NCBI GenBank assembly: GCA_030248295.1
Contig: JASANH010000944.1
Span: forward strand, 1 to 64,000
Reading direction: 5' to 3'
Origin: Mesodorylaimus sp. YZB2_4
Lineage: Eukaryota; Nematoda; Enoplea; Dorylaimida; Dorylaimidae
DNA: 64,000 nucleotides
A program made the translations under genes and the position numbers. The notes under the pieces are model-generated. The model saw nothing but the letters and a program-made list of their open reading frames with translations, had not been told where the DNA came from and ran no database searches. Positions 10,463-20,778 of the stretch are shown one piece after another (the first letter of the stretch is position 1; each line of letters opens with the position of its first letter).

Positions 10463-13400
10463 ATGTGGACAAGAATCGTGTCGCGTGTTTGTCGAAGCCA
10501 AGGTATCGTTCAGGCGACGAGGCGATCGGTGAAAAGGTAAGTCAGTGAGTTTTGACTGTTGCTGTCGGCAATAGATATGAATGATGTGTGTTGATTTGAG
10601 GGAAGGGGAGAGAAGCGATGTGTTGAAAATCAACAGGTTTTGAATCGGTCGCATTTTAATTTAATTTAATAAAAAAAAATGCCATAAACTATTCCTTAGC
10701 TTGATCAAACAAGAATGCAAGCTCAATAATAATTTTTATGACTGTTTTTGCAATGCCGAGATTTAAAATTCATACGCTCTGTTTTAGGGATTGCAGAAAA
10801 GTGCAGATCTCAACGTGTAATCTTTTGGCGTAATATCTAAACTCTGCGCTCATGGGAAGGCGTAAAATTCAGCATTGTAGTGGTTATAATATCCTTCTTG
10901 AACTTTATTGTGTCCGACCCAATGCACTATTTGTGGGTCCACAGGGTTTATACTGCAACAATGCTGGGAAACTGGGAAAACCTGGAAAAGTCAAGGAGTC
11001 CCAGAAGTGTCTGGGAAATCAGGGAAAATAAAATTTTGGAACCAATATCAGGGAAAAGTGTAAAAGGCTGCATTTATTGAGGTTAAAAATTTTGAATCTC
11101 GCCTTTTTCTGAGGATGTACGTTCCAGATTAAGTCTAGTTTTAATCAGATTGATTTGACTTTGCAGAATCTTTCGACTAAGAAAGGGTATTGAGGCTGTA
11201 AATCAGTACCTAATCAATTTTATTTTGCTCAGTTATGCTCCGACCGGTCGAACGTAATCAGGAAAAAATCGAATTTTTTGTCTGGAAAAATTAGGGAAAA
11301 TCATTTTACGCGCCTTGTTTGAACCCTGGTACATTATTTTGTGACTGAGAGCTTTTTGTGACTTCAGTTACGCCCGCACACCAAAAAGAATTCTAACTAA
11401 TGATGAAGCCGTCGAGTTGGAATCGACCAAACCGAAAGTCAAAGAAGTTCATTATAGTCCCAGCGATTTGATGGCTGATCGATCTTCGAGAACTGTCATA
11501 GAATCGGCGAGGTACAAGGACTCTGGCCTGAGGCATGCTTCACCATCTGAACTTGAACTCGAGCCTCTTCCTGATGCCGAGATGGTTGGAAAGAAAATAA
11601 AACGGTTGGATAAAATGGACAAAACGTCGAATATGCATTTTGTGTAAGTCGGGTAATAATGGGAAAATTTTTGAGGTTGTAGCATTTGTAACCTGCGTTT
11701 TTGAAGATTGGGAGATCGACATTCTTCCTGGGCTGGTAACAATAGGTCGGGATCTCGATCCTGATCCCGACGTTCATCAGGATTCTGGATGAATAAGGCA
11801 AAAAGCATGCTAGGCTGGAAAGTACTGTCTGCGCATTGAGCACCTCTTCGCCCAATTCTACTAGGGGTGGGAGAAAAGCTGCCAAGGCTTACGTTAAAAA
11901 AAGGTGTGTGACTGAAAAGTGAGCTTCTGGTGAAGAAAGTAGGGTCATACGAAAAAAAAGAAAAATGTAAGAAATCCTGCTCCCGACCTGGATTGTTCTG
12001 ACCGCAATCCCGACCCCAACAACCCCTCTGATTGATGTTTCAGCGGCAGGTATAATCGAAAGACCTGGCTTCCTTAGTCGGAGTTTTTGTCCCACCCAGC
12101 TCAGAGTCTTGGGTCTCTCAAATCTCCCGCCTCCTGTGATGCGTGCTGGTGACACATTCAAAACTCTGAGGGCTTTTTCAGAAAGTTATCAGTCTGAAGA
12201 GAAAAGAAGAAAATTAAATGTACCTGAGGGTTTGTGCGAGGACGGAGACGCTGCAGCTAAAGGTGGAGTAGTGTAAGCTTTGAACTCTGGGGACGTGAGT
12301 TGACTGGGTTTTTGACATCCGATATGCTGAATTGCCTCATATTCCCACCTTGGTAGTGTAAACTGATGAAAGCGAGCCACTCTACGATTAGACAGATACA
12401 GGGACATTAACATTTTCAGGCAACTCATGGCCAGGATCAGGACGAAGGCGTATCGGGACAAAACGAGGCAAATTCTTTTGGAAGGCAAACGGCTTATAAG
12501 CGATGGCTTGCTAGCCGGGTGCAAATTGCATACATTGATTTATTGCGAGTAAGGAATATGTTTGGTAGATTATTGCAGCTGACGTTAGTTTTGCAACTTG
12601 CCCCATGCTTGGTAAGGGGCTGGATTTAAAAGGAAAGAGCTAATTGCGTGAGCGTGCTCGAAATTTTCCATTTTTTAAAATTTGAATGGAAAGGTTGCGA
12701 GAAATATGTCTTTCTTATTGTATTTCTCGCTACGTTTAAAAGGCCTACCTGGTTCCGCCTGAGCATCAGATAACGGAATTTAGTAGCGCTAGTTCACTGA
12801 TTTCTTTCCTGGCTATTGAGTAAAAGACAGAGAGATAAAATCTTTTCCATGGTTCCCAGCCCCTGAAAAACTTTAGAAACCTCAGAAAACTCCTCAAATT
12901 TCAAAAGGTGCTACTCAAAATCCTCAAAACCTACTCAAATTACAAGAAAAATCTTGAATCTCATCAAAAATCAAAAAGTGTGATTGCTGGAGAGCTGACC
13001 GCACGAGGTACTAATGGCCCGACACTAGAAAGCAAGGCACTTTTGCTGTTTAGTCCCCAACATACTGTAGGTTAGCTGGCCCGATTAGCTTAGGCTGGCA
13101 TATGACACCAGGCTTAGGCTTAGTCTGGTACATATAAGATTTAAGCTTGAGGCGACATTCGGCTTCAGCCGGCCGTATATTAGCCTTCGCCTGGGGATCT
13201 AACGGCAAAAGCGCTGAAAGCAGATAGTACCATTAAAAATAAACCAGTCAGGAGTCCAATAGCTCCACAATATCCTTCTTTTGGAAAAGCGCTGTCTTTG
13301 AAATCGAAAGCGTTTAAAAAGAACTTTTTAATTCCATTGTCAAGCAGAATTGCTGACTATTCTTGCAGTAGGTGCGCTGAGCGAGAATTTTTGTTTGGTC

Positions 13401-15859
13401 CATCAATCAGCCGATGAAATTAGGAATGATATGTTTCGCTGATATTTTCCAGAAAAATTTCTAAAAGTGTCAGTAGAAATTTCTGCTATGCTTATCAAAA
13501 AACTTTGCATAATTGCAACTTTTTTCAAACTTTTTTTGAACTTTGCATAATTGCAACTTTTTCCGATTGTTAGTCTTTTTGGCGTTTGGAGCGGCTGCAA
13601 TCATCCGAGGTCGACTGTATAGAAGAATATGCATAAGCTCGCTAGGTACACTCTGGTCCATCGTATCATATCTCGCTAGAGGAAGCAGAAGATATTGGCT
13701 CATTATCGTTCGATGAGATGATAAGTTCAGAGGCTGGCAGCAGTAGCGATGAATAGGCAATTGCTGGGGGGGGGGAATCAGCTAAAATCGATAACAATAG
13801 CGGCACTGATTTTGTTAGCCTAGGCCCACCATGCTGGACATGTATAGAAACTGCAAACGTACTCATCAATTAAGCTTACTGTATACATATTGATTGAAAA
13901 TCGGCCTAAGAACAAGATAAGAAACCTGGATGACTAAAAAGTGTGCTTTAGTGAGGAAAATAAGCTCATAGACAAAACACAGAAAAATTCAAGAAATCCT
14001 GATCCCAACCTTTTCCTGCTGATCGTGAGTTTGATGCATTCAGGGACTCGCCTTTGTTTTCTTGAGCATAATGATGGAACGGTTGGGGATGAGGGTATGG
14101 CTGTTAGTGAAAAAATATTCTGTATGAGTCAGTTTGTGAAGTATAGCAAAGTCATTTGTCAGCGTGAAAACCTCCTCAAAACTTTCCAAGCTCCCTCCTC
14201 AAACTCATCAAAACCTCGTCAAATTCTGGTCAGGAACAATGTTTTCCATGTGATACCTGGAATATGAGATGAAAATGCACAATTTTGAAGGATTAGGAAC
14301 GAATGTGCATTAAAATTGATAATTTGTTTTCTTTTATTAGCCCCAAGTTGCTCGAGCATCTTCCAGTCGTCGAAGGCGAAGGTAAACGAATTTTGATCGA
14401 CAGGGCTCGCATGGCCACGTGGTCACTGATGGAAGCGCCGCCAGGAATCATGGGTATGGAGTTGTGATGTTGAAAATTGGAAGTTTATTAAGTTATATTT
14501 AGAAAATATGTGACGGTTTCAGCGATCGTTGAACGACCAAGTGACGAAGATTTGGAATATCAAGAATTCAGAAATGATCGAATTCCATTGACGGTCGTCG
14601 TGGACGGTGCACGGGAACCTACAAATATGGGTATCATTATACGAACGTTGGGTGCTGCTGGATGTGAAAGAATCTTGATCACGAAGGGTATGTATCAGAA
14701 AATTACAGAATTTGATGTGTGATTATAAACGTTATCTTTCAGGGAGCTGCGATCCGTGGGAAGAGAAAGTACTGCGATCGGGAATGGGTGCACATTTTCG
14801 AGTGCCTATATTCACCAAGATCGATTGGTCGAAAATGATAAATTATGTACCAGAGAAATTCAGGGTGCGTGAGTTTATGCTGGTTTTTTGGGGGTCTTTG
14901 TTTCGCCGGGTCCTAGGAAAGGGCCGTATGGGTCGGAGCCTAGACCTTTTTAAGGCCGTGACTTCAGTCTGTGTGAGGGCTAGCGATAGGTTAGGGTCTC
15001 GATCTCAGTGGCGTCAGGATAAAGGCTACTTGTTTTCACTTATAACGGGCAGCATCTTTTAGCTAGAGTTCACTCGGTTTCTGTGATTTGATCTTACGAT
15101 TAGGGGAAGGGGCAGCCATGTATTAGCATAAGAGGTTTTTTGCAGATTTTCAGCCATCCATGTGGATGGGGGTTGTCTCCCTTTCCCCTTCCCTATGTCC
15201 ATACATGGTGTAAACAGCAGTGGCACTAAAAGTAAATATTGTAGGTCTTCTTGGCCGACAGCAATTCGTTCGAGGTTGTCAAAGAAGCGGCATCCTACTT
15301 CGACGATGTGAAAAATGAAGCGTATCAAATCGCATCTGGGGAAGAGAACGAAGATGATGCGGATCGATTTGGAGCGGGAGTGGAAATGGTTCGACACAGT
15401 GATGGGTCTGTGTTGCAAATAGAACCTGAATTACGTCGATCCTCGTCGAAATCGGCTTCGATACATCAGCATTTACTACCTATCTTCAAGTACTTCGAAC
15501 CGTCATATTTCGGACCAGATGGCGAGCCTAGTCATTGTTTGCTGATCATCGGTGGCGAGACATCGAGTTTGAGCGCGGCGGCTTATCAGTTCGCTCATTC
15601 GCATTCGGGTTGCAAAGTGCATATTCCCATGTGCAATGGGGTTAATAGTCTGAGTGTGGGATCGGCCTTGGGCGTGGTGGCCTTCGAGATTCAACGGCAG
15701 TATCTATTGAGGGAGCCGATCATAATGCAGGCTATTGAAGGTGGTGAGAGGAGAGAGGTGATTGGCGAGGAGAAAGTGAGGGGACTTGTGACTGATGGAG
15801 AACAAAGTGGAGATTCTAAAGAGCTGATTGGCGAGGATCAGGAGGCTGTTAAGAGATAG
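10463..15859 (+). CDS. MRM3: Mitochondrial rRNA 2'-O-methyltransferase MRM3 (SpoU/TrmH family)
   Basis: Six exons join in frame to 454 codons plus stop: 10463-10536, 11368-11643, 14341-14453, 14523-14687, 14743-14864 and 15245-15859. All introns are GT-AG and all junctions keep phase. The first 25 residues (MWTRIVSRVCRSQG...) are Arg-rich and lack acidic residues, as a mitochondrial presequence would. The SpoU SAM-binding knot is complete: motif 1 NMGIIIRTLG (about residue 189), motif 2 LLIIGGE (about 349), and motif 3 IPM...NSLSVGSALGVVAFE (about 376-397). Family members methylate a guanosine ribose in the A-loop of mitochondrial large rRNA using SAM. Length agrees with human MRM3 (about 420). 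Intron 2 (2.7 kb) has taken in transposons. The last 55 residues are a low-complexity acidic tail. It lies between the SAM carrier and ADAT3 on the same strand. Confidence 0.9.
13036..13215. mobile_element. 180-bp MITE with TTAGGC-type interior, copy 1
   Basis: The terminal inverted repeats are GGCACTTTTGCTGTTTAGTC at the left and, read inward from the right, AGCGCTTTTGCCGTTAGATC. The flanking 8-mers GAAAGCAA (13028-13035) and GAAAGCAG (13216-13223) match at seven of eight positions, as a target-site duplication. The interior carries CTTAGGCTTAG-like motifs. The second copy is at 17817-18016. Confidence 0.8.
13500..13617. mobile_element. Pogo/Tigger-like element end fragment
   Basis: The right end reads ATCCGAGGTCGACTG followed by TA. 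Internal ATAATTGCAACTTTTT repeats match the ends of the larger element at 30950-32165. The left end is not clear. It lies in MRM3 intron 2. Confidence 0.6.
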
Positions 15860-15960
15860 AATTGGTGTGTGGAATGTTGCAAGTAAATTCCTTTCACATA
15901 TGGCGGGGTTTGGTGTTGAATGGTAGTTGCCATCTTTATCTTGGATTGGTGTTTGTGATT

Positions 15961-15982
15961 GGTGTTTTAGATGTGTGTTTAG
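15961..15982 (+). promoter_or_regulatory. Acceptor-like sequence just before ADAT3 ATG
   Basis: Two acceptor-like ends occur, GGTGTTTTAG (ending 15970) and GTGTGTTTAG (ending 15982); the second is one base before the ADAT3 ATG at 15984. With only 124 bases between the MRM3 stop and the ADAT3 start there is little room for a separate promoter, so trans-splicing of a downstream operon gene is likely (inference). Confidence 0.5.
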
Positions 15983-15983
15983 G

Positions 15984-17180
15984 ATGGCGGAGGATGGACG
16001 ATCAGTTGCTGGAGGCGATCACTCGGATGATGGAGGATCGACCCCAGCCAAGATCATGCGTTTGGATAGAGCAGTGGTCAAGAATGATGCCCAACCTGTT
16101 CAACAAATGACGGAGACTCGACTGCTTGATCTGTTATCCACAGCCAAGCCGATCCAATCCGATGAATTGGAACGATCAGATCTGCCGTTATCGGATTTCC
16201 TATCGATTGAAATCGATGATCCGCGATCGATTGGTCAATCTTTACTGTGGTTGGATCAAAATGGGTACGGATGGGCCATGTGGAAGCATTTGAAAAGAGC
16301 GAGGCGATGGGCGATGAATGAAGAGATGGAGAAGGAGAGTGCACAAGTTTTGATCACTACGATGGAATATTATCAGAAATTATCAAGTGATCAGCGATCG
16401 ATTTTGGACGATTGGATAACGAAAACTGGTATTCTCAAGACGGTACAAGCAACGTCGAAACCGCCTTTGACTCGTGTCCAGTACGAATTCTCGCAAAGAT
16501 ATTGGCCGAGTGTGTTCCACGAAGACGGACAATCGAAACTGTTATCGAATTGGCCGCGATCATTGAAAATAGAAGAGCAACGATCGATCGTGGCCAATAT
16601 GAGAAAGGCTATCGATATAGCGAAAGTGGGGATTGGGAAACTAAGAAAGTGGAATGATGGAAATGTGGATTCGGATTGCGGGTGTTCCAAATCGGTTATT
16701 TCTGGCTGCGTAATTATCGATCCAGTATCGAATTCTGAGATCGCCATGGCGAGTAGTGCGTTATTACATTCGATGAAGAATCCGCTTTTGCACGGGGTCA
16801 TATGTGCTGTGGATTTAGTGGCTAGGAGTCAGGGCGGCGGGGCGTATGATTTCGGAGAGAAAGGACGGGATTGTGGATTTCGGTGGTGGCTCTACGAGGA
16901 TGGCAGGGAGAACAGCGAATATCTGTGCACTGGATACGACTGCTATCTGACTGAGGAGCCGTGCACGATGTGTGCCATGGCTCTGCTGCATTCGAGGATT
17001 CGTCGAGTATATTTTGGGCAAAGGGCAACTGATGGGGCGTTGGCGAGTAAACTGAAATTGCATTGCTTGAATGGGATCAATCATCGATTCGAAGTGTATG
17101 GCGGGGTGTTGGAAATGGAGTGCGCTTCATTGGGGGAAGAAGAAGGAACTCTGTCAGGTGATTTATCAATCGGGATTTGA
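15984..17180 (+). CDS. ADAT3: tRNA-specific adenosine deaminase subunit ADAT3
   Basis: The product is the non-catalytic partner of ADAT2 in the heterodimer that deaminates A34 to inosine in tRNA anticodons (family knowledge). The 398-residue frame has a divergent N-terminal half and a C-terminal cytidine/deoxycytidylate deaminase domain. The first zinc ligand motif is HGV (His at residue 270), with Val where catalytic members have Glu; this is the ADAT3 hallmark. The second is EEPCTMCAMALLHSRI (Cys 327 and 330). ADAT3-type flanking motifs YLCTGYD and RRVYFG are present. The start at 15984 fits an acceptor one base upstream; an ATG at 15927 in the same frame would add 19 implausible residues. 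No introns are seen. The start is 124 bp after the MRM3 stop, suggesting an operon. Confidence 0.92.
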   Translation: MAEDGRSVAGGDHSDDGGSTPAKIMRLDRAVVKNDAQPVQQMTETRLLDLLSTAKPIQSDELERSDLPLSDFLSIEIDDPRSIGQSLLWLDQNGYGWAMWKHLKRARRWAMNEEMEKESAQVLITTMEYYQKLSSDQRSILDDWITKTGILKTVQATSKPPLTRVQYEFSQRYWPSVFHEDGQSKLLSNWPRSLKIEEQRSIVANMRKAIDIAKVGIGKLRKWNDGNVDSDCGCSKSVISGCVIIDPVSNSEIAMASSALLHSMKNPLLHGVICAVDLVARSQGGGAYDFGEKGRDCGFRWWLYEDGRENSEYLCTGYDCYLTEEPCTMCAMALLHSRIRRVYFGQRATDGALASKLKLHCLNGINHRFEVYGGVLEMECASLGEEEGTLSGDLSIGI

Positions 17181-17640
17181 TCAATCGATAAGAATGGGTG
17201 ATGATGCTGGTAAGTGTTATTTTCTACTTTCTACAAAAAGTTGATTGGGCTTTGGTGGACTATGAACGTTCCTGGTTTACCTCATCGTCCCTGACGAGTG
17301 AGATAGTGAAAATCGTTTCTATACTCTAAGAACTGGTCCGCCTCTCTAATGGAGGGGGGATGGAGTGGCTGGTTTTGATGGCAAAGATTAATGACTGGCT
17401 TTCTAAGTAGTCAGAATTGCCCTTGACCGACTTTTCCACCGACCAATCATAACATCATTCCCCCACCATCGCGTAGGTGCGCTGCTGCTCACGAAGTGCT
17501 CCATACGAAAATGATAGGTGGGATTAATTGTGAAGAGTCTGTAGACTATTGAATCTGATTTTGACAAGCCGTAGGTTATCCTTGGCCAGTCAGGGCCAAG
17601 GAGGATTTTTGGCGAAGGTATATACGTATACCCTGCCCCT
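17181..17640 (+). other. Region between ADAT3 and snoRNA host gene
   Basis: About 460 bases with no coding sequence supported. It should hold the ADAT3 3' end and perhaps the host-gene promoter; a CCAAT-type motif (GACCAATCAT) lies at about 17441. No clear AATAAA is seen. Confidence 0.45.
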
Positions 17641-17816
17641 CACTTATAAGAATGCGCGTTGTGATTCAAGGTTAGAGCTGTTTGACCGTGATCAGCTGGT
17701 AGGAAGTGCTCCCTATTTTCAGGATGCCGACTGCGCTTCGTCGTTCCGTGCCAATGTAAGCAGAAGAAAGGAGACGGTAAGTAACGAGAAGTGGTGTGAA
17801 CGAGGGCGAAACGTAG

Positions 17817-18016
17817 GGCATTTTTGCTGTTTGGTCCCCAACATGGGTTAGCCAAGGCTGGTATTAGACTTAGGCTTAGGCTTAGGCTGGCATATGACTT
17901 GGGCTTAGACTCGTACCAGGCTTAGGCTTATGCTTAGTCTGGTATATAGGAATTAAGCTTAGGCTGATATTAGCCTCCAGCCAGCCTTTGCCTGGGGACC
18001 AAACGGCGAAAGCGCC
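17817..18016. mobile_element. 200-bp MITE with (TTAGGC)3 interior, copy 2
   Basis: The ends are GGCATTTTTGCTGTTTGGTC and, inward from the right, GGCGCTTTCGCCGTTTGGTC. It is flanked by the perfect 8-bp duplication AAACGTAG (17809-17816 and 18017-18024). The interior contains CTTAGGCTTAGGCTTAGGC, three nematode-telomere-type hexamers, and further TTAGGCTTA units. It inserted in the first host-gene intron, 20 bp upstream of box C of the first snoRNA. Confidence 0.85.
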
Positions 18017-18031
18017 AAACGTAGTTACTGT

Positions 18032-18101
18032 AGCTCGTGATGATCTATGGAGCTTTAGGACACCTCTGATAACAATTGCAGATAATTAGCCACTGATAAT
18101 T
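18032..18101 (+). ncRNA. C/D snoRNA A1 (28S guide family)
   Basis: Box C GTGATGA is at 18037-18043, box D' CTGA at 18066-18069 preceded by guide TTTAGGACACCT, and box D CTGA at 18093-18096. The guide is complementary to the conserved 28S segment AGGUGUCCUAA. By the D+5 rule it would methylate the G of AGGU-G. Box D is 55 nt from the acceptor at 18151. Confidence 0.8.
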
Positions 18102-18335
18102 GTTTTGATCGCTTAGTGTGGGTTGTCCTTGCGTTTGCTAATTGCTTTCAGTTTAGGTGCGAATATTATGGATTCAAACATCTGAAATGGCGATGCTTTT
18201 TGTTTTTGGCATTTGCAAGACTTCAAAAATTTTTTATGGATTTTAAGTGGGCAGTGGAAATTCTGAACGAAGATGGTGACGGCTGTTTCGTATGAGGTAA
18301 ATGAATGGAGAAATTGATATTTGGGAATGTGGGAA

Positions 18336-18413
18336 GGAGGATGATGAGAGATTATTGTCAGCCTTAGGACACCTCTGATATTCAGTGATGTTTCAAATAG
18401 CGTTCTGACTAGG
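18336..18413 (+). ncRNA. C/D snoRNA A2 (28S guide family)
   Basis: Box C ATGATGA at 18341-18347, guide CCTTAGGACACCT then D' CTGA at 18375-18378, a C'-like GTGATGT shortly after, and box D CTGA at 18405-18408. The acceptor lies 67 nt downstream (18475). The register is the same as A1 (target G). Confidence 0.85.
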
Positions 18414-18610
18414 ATTGACTTTAGTCGGTGTGTGTTTTCTGTGTGTGCCCTCTATTGGTACGACTTACTTTGCAGTGGAAGCTGTTACCTGGCGATCATT
18501 ATGAGAGGCGATATTGGTATCCTCGAATGCCAGTATCGTTTGTCGCGGTCATATGATCATAACCTGGGACATGTAAGTAATTCAAGTGCGCTTTGTGTAT
18601 GTTTGAAGTG

Positions 18611-18681
18611 AGCGTATGATGACAGACATACTTAGGACACCTTCTGATGTTTACTGATCGATGCTAAGTATTCTGACGGGC
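18611..18681 (+). ncRNA. C/D snoRNA A3 (28S guide family, shifted register)
   Basis: Box C ATGATGA at 18616-18622, guide CTTAGGACACCTT then D' CTGA at 18644-18647, and box D CTGA at 18673-18676. The extra T before D' moves the predicted methylated nucleotide by one relative to A1/A2. The acceptor is 69 nt downstream (18745). Confidence 0.82.
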
Positions 18682-18845
18682 ATTGATTGAGCTGGGGTTA
18701 GTTTTGCACAAACTTCGAATCACGCCTGCTTGAATTTATTTTTAGGGCCAATGCCGGTCAGATTGACAGCAAATCGCAGTCGTGAAGATTTGAATGGTGG
18801 TTTGGTTTAATGTAAGTTGGTTTTTTTGTTCTGCTGATTTTTGCT

Positions 18846-18911
18846 TGCATATGATGACTAGTTTTAACCGTCTGACTAAACCGTCTGAAGTGAAATAACT
18901 TTCTGATAATA
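18846..18911 (+). ncRNA. C/D snoRNA B1 (target unknown)
   Basis: Box C ATGATGA at 18851-18857, followed by CTAGTTTTAACCGT-CTGA, a second internal CTGA, and box D CTGA at 18903-18906. The acceptor is 65 nt downstream (18971). A close copy, B2, is at 20065-20129. I could not match the guide TTTTAACCGT to remembered rRNA. Confidence 0.75.
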
Positions 18912-19051
18912 ATCACTCATTGGAAATGTCAGAAAAGTTTGACGTGAGGCTGCATGACCTTTTGTTTGTAGAGATGCATGGGAAGAGTCAATGTGAGAAA
19001 GAATGTCTGGAATGGTATGTTATCGGTGTATTACTGCGTAGGATTGTTGTG

Positions 19052-19118
19052 GTTTTATGATGATCATATATTCCTCGTACTGACTATTCAGTTTGAATGC
19101 ATTTTTTCACTGAAACTC
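19052..19118 (+). ncRNA. C/D snoRNA C1 (target unknown)
   Basis: Box C ATGATGA at 19057-19063, guide ATTCCTCGTA then D' CTGA at 19080-19083, C'-like TGAATG, and box D CTGA at 19110-19113. GTTT/AAAC flanks form a terminal stem. The acceptor is 61 nt downstream (19174). It shares guide and C' with C2 and C3. Confidence 0.8.
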
Positions 19119-19265
19119 GATGAACTGACTTAGTTGAAGCTTTTGAAGCCAGGATCTAGTTGTTTTTTTTGTAGGATCGGCTGGGTCAAGACTGTTGGTT
19201 GGCGCTGTAACCTGCATTTTATGGTAAACAAACAGTCTTTTTGTGATGCATGTAGACTGACTTGG

Positions 19266-19338
19266 AGTATGTGATGAACATACAGCTTTAGGACACCACT
19301 GATAGTGTATCGCTTGAAGATAGGAGCTGCTGATTGAT
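19266..19338 (+). ncRNA. C/D snoRNA A4 (28S guide family)
   Basis: Box C GTGATGA at 19271-19277, guide TTTAGGACACCA then D' CTGA at 19299-19302 (one change next to D' against A1), and box D CTGA at 19330-19333. The acceptor is 61 nt downstream (19394). Confidence 0.8.
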
Positions 19339-19494
19339 GTGGTTGGTAAATGGAATGAGGAAGCAAAAAACGTTTTTCATACCTTGTTTTTTAGATGTGA
19401 TTCGGCGAGACCTCTTGCGATCGGAATGGCGCTGATAGACTGCTTTGTGGTAAGTGTTGGCGGACTGATGTCATAGAAAGAGAAGCGGTATTGA

Positions 19495-19573
19495 TCAGCA
19501 TGATGAAAGATATGTGTCAGCCTTAGGACACCTCTGATAATTAGGTGACGAGCTAATCAGTATTCTGAAAGGA
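19495..19573 (+). ncRNA. C/D snoRNA A5 (28S guide family)
   Basis: Box C ATGATGA at 19500-19506, guide CCTTAGGACACCT then D' CTGA at 19534-19537, and box D CTGA at 19565-19568. The likely acceptor ends at 19642 (74 nt); an alternative at 19618 would give 50 nt. It is very close to A2 through the first half (GTCAGCCTTAGGACACCT). Confidence 0.82.
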
Positions 19574-20064
19574 AATGATAGATGTCTCTGAGGTACTTGG
19601 GTCTGTCACAATTTCCAGTAAGTACAGTACGCCTACTTGCAGGCGCCAGAAGAGTACAGAAGTGACATCGAACGTGATCGTTAGGCTTTGTCGAGGCATG
19701 GTGGCAACGGGAAATCTGAAACATTTGGGTAAGTGAGCATTAATCTCATGAGTTCCTTAGTATGAAAAATGTGGTGGCACCAAGAAGACCTCACAGTTAG
19801 TTCATAGTCTATTGTCATTTGGCAATTTACTTTACACTTAGCTGCGAATGGGCTTTTGAGAGTGTACAGACAACAAAAACCTTGTCGGACCTGATTCTTT
19901 TGGTTGATTATGAAGAATGTTCTGATCGTTGTTCTGTGTGAAAAGAATCTTTTCTTTGGTTTCAGCAACTCACTGCATTATCTTGTTTCAGGCTTACCAC
20001 TGTGACAATCTGGGTAACCTAAGGTAAATATGTGGTTTTCTCTATGGTCTGACAGTATGCTGCA

Positions 20065-20129
20065 CCTTAGTGATGACTAGTTTTAACCGTCTGACTAAAA
20101 CGTCTGAAGTGAACAACTTTCTGAAAAGA
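20065..20129 (+). ncRNA. C/D snoRNA B2 (target unknown)
   Basis: Box C GTGATGA at 20070-20076, then CTAGTTTTAACCGTCTGACT as in B1, and box D CTGA at 20121-20124. The acceptor is 69 nt downstream (20193). It is nearly identical to B1 from box C to the second internal CTGA. Confidence 0.78.
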
Positions 20130-20277
20130 GATTATCTGCTGAGAAGTGCAAAATATTTTTGTGGTGTTGGTAAGGTCTGGTTTTGGTTTTTAGGAGCGCT
20201 TCTCAGCCAATGTCGTTTGGTTAGAGTCATGGAGAATATGGGTGAGTTATGGACTTTGTGAAATTGAGGAATTTATA

Positions 20278-20348
20278 GTTGTGTGATGACAGACATACTT
20301 AGGACACCTTCTGAGGTCACTTGATCGAGATCAAGTATTCTGATAATA
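20278..20348 (+). ncRNA. C/D snoRNA A6 (28S guide family, shifted register)
   Basis: Box C GTGATGA at 20283-20289, CAGACATACTTAGGACACCT then T and D' CTGA at 20311-20314, and box D CTGA at 20340-20343. It is nearly identical to A3 in the first half. The acceptor is 66 nt downstream (20409). Confidence 0.84.
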
Positions 20349-20477
20349 TGCAACCAGTCTAACAAAGTTTTTGGTCGACGATTGAAGTTACAATGTTTCT
20401 GTTTTTTAGGGCCTTTGATTGGTAGGAAAACTGGAAAATAAGTAAGGATGTGTTTATTAAATTGTTTATTTTGAGGA

Positions 20478-20547
20478 GGAAAATGATGATCTATAGAGCC
20501 TAAGGACACCTCTGAGAAAAAGTGAAGTGATAAAGCCTCTGAATCTT
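20478..20547 (+). ncRNA. C/D snoRNA A7 (28S guide family)
   Basis: Box C ATGATGA at 20483-20489, guide CCTAAGGACACCT (one change against the family) then D' CTGA at 20512-20515, and box D CTGA at 20539-20542. The acceptor is 68 nt downstream (20610). Confidence 0.8.
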
Positions 20548-20707
20548 ACAGAAGTTGTAAGAATATAGGAACAGGTGTTGTGGCAACGTGTAAATATAGT
20601 TTTTTTTCAGAAGCTGATTGCGACTGCAACTGTGTGCTTGGTGCCTGATGGAGGCTCGCTGGATGGAGGTATGCGGAGGTGGTAATGTTACTATAGTTTT
20701 GGGGACA

Positions 20708-20778
20708 TTTGAATGATGATTGTTATACTTAGGACACCTTCTGATATGTTTTGATGGATTACAAGTATTCTGACGCCT
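20708..20778 (+). ncRNA. C/D snoRNA A8 (28S guide family, shifted register)
   Basis: Box C ATGATGA at 20713-20719, guide ACTTAGGACACCTT then D' CTGA at 20741-20744, and box D CTGA at 20770-20773, with AAGTATT before box D as in A3 and A6. The acceptor is 70 nt downstream (20843). Confidence 0.84.

Larger units (their letters stand above)
11644..14340 (+). other. MRM3 intron 2, transposon-rich
   Basis: This 2.7-kb intron holds the 180-bp TTAGGC-containing MITE (13036-13215), a pogo-like terminal fragment ending at 13617, and two CTCAAAA-rich stretches (about 12870-12960 and 14160-14220). No coding sequence is supported inside it. Confidence 0.75.

Noticed and set aside
15927-15983. Upstream in-frame ATG that would extend ADAT3 by 19 residues
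   Set aside because: The added residues are hydrophobic and Cys/Trp-rich with no counterpart in ADAT3, and the acceptor-like site one base before 15984 fits a downstream start.
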